From positions 62,001 to 126,000 of the forward strand of contig OZ252041.1 of the NCBI GenBank assembly GCA_965247995.1: a stretch of 64,000 nt of DNA, in the 5' to 3' direction. Of the stretch, positions 60,279 to 64,000 are shown in pieces. Position 1 is the stretch's first letter, and every line of letters starts with the position of its first letter. Source of the DNA: JASLZO01 sp965247995 (GTDB lineage Bacteria > Chloroflexota > Dehalococcoidia > UBA6926). The notes beneath the pieces were generated by a model. The model was not told the origin of the DNA and did no database searches. It saw only the letters and a list, made by a program, of their open reading frames with translations. Position numbers and translations under genes: made by a program.

Positions 60279-61469
60279 CTACCGAGGCAGTCCCAAGCCT
60301 CGCTGCGCGATGATGTTCGGTGCGAGCCACAACCCGCCGCCGCCCGCGAATCCGTGGCCCTGTTCCATGGTGTACCGCACGCCGTGCATGCCATGTCCCA
60401 ACGCGCGTGGCTCGTCGATTCCGAACAACCGGTGGTACTTGATGATCTTCACCAAGGTGGGTTCGAACTCGAACTGGTTTAGCAGATGGCTCTTGTAGTT
60501 GAGTTCCGAGCCCTCGACTGCAGCCTCACCACCCTGCGAGTTGACCCACGCGACGCGGTATGCCAACGCACGCATGATCTCAACTTGGATGCGCAGTTCG
60601 GCTAACTGTCGCTTCACTTGGACGTCTTCAAGCACGGATTTCCCGTTGAACTTCGCTTCTTTGCACATCTCCATGAAGTGGTCCAGGTGGCGGAGCAACG
60701 CAGCCGCACGCCCCGGGCCTCCAGTGCGCTCGAAGTTCAGCGTGGTCATGGCCGCGTACCAACCGCGGTTCTCCTCACCGAGCATGTTGTCGGCGGGAAC
60801 GCGCACTTCGTCCAGGAAGACCTCGCTCCAGTAGTGTCGTCCGAGCATGTCGTACAACGGCCGCAACGTGATCCCGGGCGTCTTCATATCGGCTACGAAG
60901 TACGAGATCCCCCGGTGCTTCGGCGCGTCTGGGTCCGTCCGCACAAGGAAGTGGCCCCAATTCGCCCTATAGGCACCGGACGTCCAAATCTTCTGCCCGC
61001 TGATGAGGTATGAGTCGCCATCTCGGACGGCGCGGGTCTGCAGGCTGGCCAGGTCAGTTCCGGCGTTGGGTTCGCTGAAGCCCTGTGCCCACTCAACGTC
61101 GGCGTTCGCCATCTGCGGGAGGAATTCCTTCTTGAGCCGATCGGAGCCGTGGATCATGATCGCGCCCGTGATGTTGCCCGCGGGCGAACCTTGCGGCGCT
61201 CCGGCGTAGGCAAGCTCCTCCGCATAAACGATCTGCTTCCCGGCAGGGGCGTCACCGCCACCCCACTCCTCCGGCCAACTCATCGTGTACCAACCCTTGG
61301 ACACGAGTTTCTTTAGGAATTCGTTCGTGACCTGCTGGATCTCGGGCAATTCCATGTCCGCGGCGATTCCGCCGTATTGGCGCCATGGGACTGGATGCCA
61401 TTCGTCGCTCAGGAAGTTGCGTACCTCCTGGCGGAACACTTCGTCCTCGGATGAAAAGCGAAAGTCCAT
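60279..61469 (-). CDS. Acyl-CoA dehydrogenase (MDFRF paralogue 5)
   Basis: A 396-residue acyl-CoA dehydrogenase. It starts DFRFSSEDEVFRQEVRNFL, with QGFSEPNAGTDLASLQTRA near residue 130, GQKIWTSGAYRANWGHFLVR, APKHRGISYFVADM and the end NIIAQRGLGLPR. It keeps the family FAD motifs, in contrast to the downstream subtype. It is the most diverged member of the five-copy set, with FGIDEPRALGHGMHGVRYTMEQG near the C-terminus. A reading frame open upstream overlaps RNase P RNA and is not coding. Confidence 0.92.
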   Translation of the reverse strand: MDFRFSSEDEVFRQEVRNFLSDEWHPVPWRQYGGIAADMELPEIQQVTNEFLKKLVSKGWYTMSWPEEWGGGDAPAGKQIVYAEELAYAGAPQGSPAGNITGAIMIHGSDRLKKEFLPQMANADVEWAQGFSEPNAGTDLASLQTRAVRDGDSYLISGQKIWTSGAYRANWGHFLVRTDPDAPKHRGISYFVADMKTPGITLRPLYDMLGRHYWSEVFLDEVRVPADNMLGEENRGWYAAMTTLNFERTGGPGRAAALLRHLDHFMEMCKEAKFNGKSVLEDVQVKRQLAELRIQVEIMRALAYRVAWVNSQGGEAAVEGSELNYKSHLLNQFEFEPTLVKIIKYHRLFGIDEPRALGHGMHGVRYTMEQGHGFAGGGGLWLAPNIIAQRGLGLPR

Positions 61470-61561
61470 CTGACCCTCCGATGCCTTTTCCCCAATGTGA
61501 TAGCCACCCTTCGTGGTAGCCGACCAAGCGTAACATAAGCGCCAGCTGTTAAGGCGGTGGC

Positions 61562-61996
61562 GAGCAGATCTTGGGAGCCTATAAGCCGGGTTCTGTGTCT
61601 CGGCGGGGTTACCCCCGCGCGGGATGACGGCCATCCATCTAGGTCCGCCGTTGCCGACGGACTCAAGCGGCCTACCCGGGAGCAGGATCGGGCGGTCCCT
61701 CGCCCGCGGGGCCAAACCCGCGGACACGCTCCCCTATTTGGCCTTGCTCCGAGTGGGGTTTGGCCACCGCCGCGTCGCCGCGGTCGGCCGGGCGCTCTTA
61801 CCGCCCGTTTTCACCCTTACACAGGATTCTCATTGCTGAGTTCCTGGCGGTATGGTCTCTGTGCCACTTTCCGTCGCTCCGGCCTTGCAGCCGAAGCGCC
61901 TGGGCGTTACCCAGCACCCTGCCCGATGGAGCCCGGACTTTCCTCCCGCCTGGTATACCCAGGTACAGGCGGCCGTCCGGCTCCCAGACCCGCTCG
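61562..61996 (-). ncRNA. rnpB: RNase P RNA (bacterial type A-like)
   Basis: The catalytic RNA of RNase P. On the minus strand the P4-region block GGAGGAAAGTCCGGGCTCC is at about 61957-61939 and the cognate 3' block ACAGAACCCGGCTTATAGG is near 61597-61579. The two ends pair: GGGAGCC at the 5' side (61985-61979) with GGCTCCC near 61579-61573, plus outer GAGC/GCTC pairs, forming P1. The stretch near 61670-61630 (GCCGCTTGAGTCC, AACGG, GGATGGCCG) and the GGGGGTAACCCC loop region (GGT for tRNA CCA binding) also match. Ends are estimated from P1. Confidence 0.93.
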
Positions 61997-62004
61997 CCAT
62001 GTTC

Positions 62005-62010
62005 AGAATA
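62005..62010 (-). promoter_or_regulatory. Candidate -10 element for rnpB
   Basis: TATTCT on the minus strand, just upstream of the predicted rnpB 5' end and next to the aroKB stop. The -35 would lie inside aroKB and is poor (CTGATC, 16-base spacing). Confidence 0.25.
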
Positions 62011-62021
62011 CCTTGCTTGGG

Positions 62022-63695
62022 CTATCGATCAGCGAAGAACTCCTCGACCGCCGCGTCGGCCGTTGCTGGATCGACATCCGCGCGAAGCCTCGCATGCCCA
62101 ATACGATCCAGCAGTACCCACCGACTTGCCCCCCGTTCGACTTTCTTATCCAAAGCCATCGCGTTCATGATCGATGTGGCATCGATGCTACTTGAAGGCC
62201 GCATCGAAAGGCCGAAGGAACCGATCAAAGCCTCTTGGCGCTCCAGCTCCGCGGCTCCGAGGTGACCAAGCCTCGCGGCCAGCCGCCCCGCGAACGACAT
62301 CCCAACCGCGACCGCTTCCCCGTGGAGCACGCTCTCAAAGTTCGTCACAGCCTCGATCGCGTGGCCCACGGTATGGCCGTAGTTCAACGTTGCCCGCAGC
62401 CCAGTCGTTTCCCGTTCGTCCAGCGAGACGATGCGTCCTTTGATGGCCGCACACCGACGTAGTGCGTGGCGGACGGTGTCTGCGTCAACGGCAAGGAGGT
62501 CCCTCGCGTTGTCCTCGAGGAACGACACGAGATCAGCGTCCGCGATCAGACCGGTCTTTATTACTTCTGCCCAGCCCGCGACGCGGTCCCGTTCGGGCAA
62601 CGTCGCCAGTACCCGCACATCGGCCAATACCATCCTCGGCTGGTGGAATGCGCCGACGAGGTTCTTGCCCACGGGAAGATCGACTGCGACTTTCCCTCCA
62701 ATGGATGCGTCCGCCATAGCGAGTAAGGTCGTCGGCACCTGGACGAAAGGCAGCCCTCGCGCATACGTCGCCGCGACGAACCCTCCCAAGTCCCCCGTCA
62801 CGCCGCCGCCGACCGCGACAACAATATCCCGCCGCTCGGTCTTGCCTTCTGCCAACCAGGCGTACAGGTCTCCCGCCATTTGCACGGTCTTGGATTCCTC
62901 ACCCGGTGGCACTGCAAATTGCCGCGTCGTAAACCCTGCGCCTCGGAGCGCGCCCTCAGCGGTCGCCCCGTAGGTAGCCTCGATGGCGCCGTCCACCATC
63001 AGATGCACCGTTCCCACTAACCCGAGGTCCCTCAACCGGTGCCCCAGCGATTCCAGTACCCCAGCCCCAACGATGATCGGGTAGGAGTCGTTCTCCGTCT
63101 CAACGGTGTACGCAAGATCTGCGTCTCCCTCGACGCCGACTGTTGCGTCCCGGCGGGTTGCGGCGTCAAGTTGGCCCTCCACCACCCTCGCGACGTCTTC
63201 GATGGCTAGCGAGTCTGTGTGTACGGTGATATCCGCTTCGGCGTAGTAGCGTTGACGGCGCGATTTCAACCGTCGGATCTCATCCAACGGCCGCGGCCGT
63301 TGCAGTAAGGGGCGGTCAGTTTCTCGGTCACCGCCGCTCAGCATCCGCTCCAACACTGTCTCGGGACGAGCCTCCAGGGTTACGACCGTGCCGGACCCCG
63401 ACAAGAGCGAACGATTCATTGGATCTACGACAATCCCTCCGCCCGTCGACACGACCAACCCGGACCGCTCCGAGAGCTCGCGCAGGAGATCCGTTTCGCG
63501 TTCCCGGAAATCCACCTCGCCTTCCGTCTCAAAGATCTCGGATACCCGCTTCCCGGCCCGGTGTTCGATCTCCGCATCGGTATCGAGGTGCTCCCAACCG
63601 AGTCGCTGAGCGAGGACGCGCGCCACGGCGCTCTTGCCGGTGTAGGAGAACCCGATGAGGTAGACGTTCCCAGTCGGGCGGGTGGCGTTCGTCAC
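62022..63695 (-). CDS. aroKB: Fused shikimate kinase / 3-dehydroquinate synthase
   Basis: A 557-residue bifunctional enzyme. Residues 1 to about 175 are shikimate kinase, with the P-loop GFSYTGKSA (K21), the shikimate-binding LDTDAEIE (D38, D40) and the STGGGIV loop. Residues about 190-557 are dehydroquinate synthase, with PPGEESKTVQM, GGGVTGDLGGFVAATYARG and the metal-binding ALNYGHTVGHAIEA region near 470. These are two nonconsecutive steps of the shikimate pathway; fusion is known in a few lineages. It starts at GTG 63695 with GAGG upstream. It follows aroC by 20 bases and precedes rnpB. Confidence 0.94.
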   Translation of the reverse strand: MTNATRPTGNVYLIGFSYTGKSAVARVLAQRLGWEHLDTDAEIEHRAGKRVSEIFETEGEVDFRERETDLLRELSERSGLVVSTGGGIVVDPMNRSLLSGSGTVVTLEARPETVLERMLSGGDRETDRPLLQRPRPLDEIRRLKSRRQRYYAEADITVHTDSLAIEDVARVVEGQLDAATRRDATVGVEGDADLAYTVETENDSYPIIVGAGVLESLGHRLRDLGLVGTVHLMVDGAIEATYGATAEGALRGAGFTTRQFAVPPGEESKTVQMAGDLYAWLAEGKTERRDIVVAVGGGVTGDLGGFVAATYARGLPFVQVPTTLLAMADASIGGKVAVDLPVGKNLVGAFHQPRMVLADVRVLATLPERDRVAGWAEVIKTGLIADADLVSFLEDNARDLLAVDADTVRHALRRCAAIKGRIVSLDERETTGLRATLNYGHTVGHAIEAVTNFESVLHGEAVAVGMSFAGRLAARLGHLGAAELERQEALIGSFGLSMRPSSSIDATSIMNAMALDKKVERGASRWVLLDRIGHARLRADVDPATADAAVEEFFADR

Positions 63696-63715
63696 GTCGG
63701 AGACCTCGCGGGGGG

Positions 63716-64000
63716 CTAGCCCCCGACGCGGTGCGCCGGGCCGACGGTCTTCAGGTAGGACCGCCAGTTGCGAACGGTCTCGTCGATGTGGTCGCCGCCG
63801 AACTTCTCCAACACGGCATCGGCAAGCACGATCGCCACCATAGCCTCACCGATTACTCCACACGTTGGGACGAACGTGATGTCGGACCGCTCATAGTGGG
63901 CCTGGACCAACTCACCGGTCTCCAGGTTCACTGACGGCAGCGGGTTCATGATTGTCGCAATTGGTTTCACCATCGCGCGCACGATCAGCGGTTCGCCCGT
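63716..64000 (-). CDS. aroC: Chorismate synthase, C-terminal part (runs off window)
   Basis: The 3' end of aroC, reading from beyond base 64000. The visible 94 residues run TGEPLIVRAMVKPIATIMNP, then NLETGELVQAHYERSDITFV, the PTCGVIGEAMVAIVLADAVLEKFGGD helix and end HRVGG. These match the conserved C-terminus, including the ERSD block that contacts FMN and substrate. Chorismate synthase makes chorismate from EPSP with reduced FMN. The true start lies outside the window. It is upstream of aroKB in one shikimate operon. Confidence 0.9.
   Translation of the reverse strand, partial: TGEPLIVRAMVKPIATIMNPLPSVNLETGELVQAHYERSDITFVPTCGVIGEAMVAIVLADAVLEKFGGDHIDETVRNWRSYLKTVGPAHRVGG

Noticed and set aside
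61470..61727. N-terminal extension of acyl-CoA dehydrogenase paralogue 5
   Set aside because: It overlaps the 3' end of RNase P RNA and has no coding similarity.
1..64000. CRISPR arrays, integrated phage, plasmid origin
   Set aside because: No spaced direct repeats, integrase, capsid or replication genes were seen.

Overview
The window is about 64 kb of high-GC bacterial DNA, densely packed, with many 1-4 base gene overlaps and no rRNA, tRNA, CRISPR array, insertion sequence or phage gene that I can see. Gene content points to a Chloroflexota-like heterotroph, possibly of the Dehalococcoidia/SAR202 type. This is an inference from the DUF951 protein, the type-2 PyrF, a PHP-type family X polymerase, an aroK-aroB fusion, an rpsO-pnp-dapB-asd-yggS-dapA run, and many acyl-CoA dehydrogenase, CaiB and enoyl-CoA hydratase paralogues. 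No marker gene here fixes the lineage.

Left part (1-22 kb) is mostly housekeeping. It holds hflC, a MagIII-like DNA glycosylase with an iron-sulfur flavoprotein, pyrF, an auxin-efflux-type carrier, DUF951, a HAD hydrolase, a small SWIM zinc-finger gene behind a structured leader or small RNA, a HIT protein, a YyaL/DUF255 protein, polX, secA, prs, purA, and the lysine/RNA operon rpsO-pnp-dapB-asd-yggS-dapA.

Centre-left (22-33 kb) is the most distinctive region: a selenocysteine-dependent, glycine-reductase-like locus. A GrdE-like and a GrdB-like gene plus an MFS transporter lie on the minus strand. GrdC, GrdA, a CPPC redoxin, a ThiO-like oxidase, a degenerate M20 protein, an aminotransferase and an enoyl-CoA hydratase lie on the plus strand. 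Both grdA and grdB have an in-frame TGA at the expected selenocysteine position, each followed by a perfect small hairpin. The set departs from clostridial glycine reductase: no grdD is present, the GrdE cysteine that normally becomes the pyruvoyl group is missing, and the GrdB UxxCxxC motif reads UxxSxxS. This suggests a different reductive cleavage chemistry or acyl acceptor.

Centre-right (33-54 kb) is CoA-dependent catabolism: two hotdog (MaoC/FAS1-type) dehydratases, two enoyl-CoA hydratases, a thiolase, a nitronate monooxygenase/2-nitropropane dioxygenase-like flavoprotein, four MDFRF-type acyl-CoA dehydrogenases in two divergent pairs around a MacAB-like export operon, a Gfo/Idh/MocA oxidoreductase and an 800-residue tandem CaiB/BaiF CoA-transferase. 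An M16 peptidase is also here.

Right end (54-64 kb): an HtrA-type lipoprotein protease, an MBL hydrolase, a UroD-family methyltransferase-like protein, an orphan sortase, an acyl-CoA dehydrogenase pair of unlike types (possible heteromer), RNase P RNA, the aroKB fusion and the 3' end of aroC, which runs off the window.
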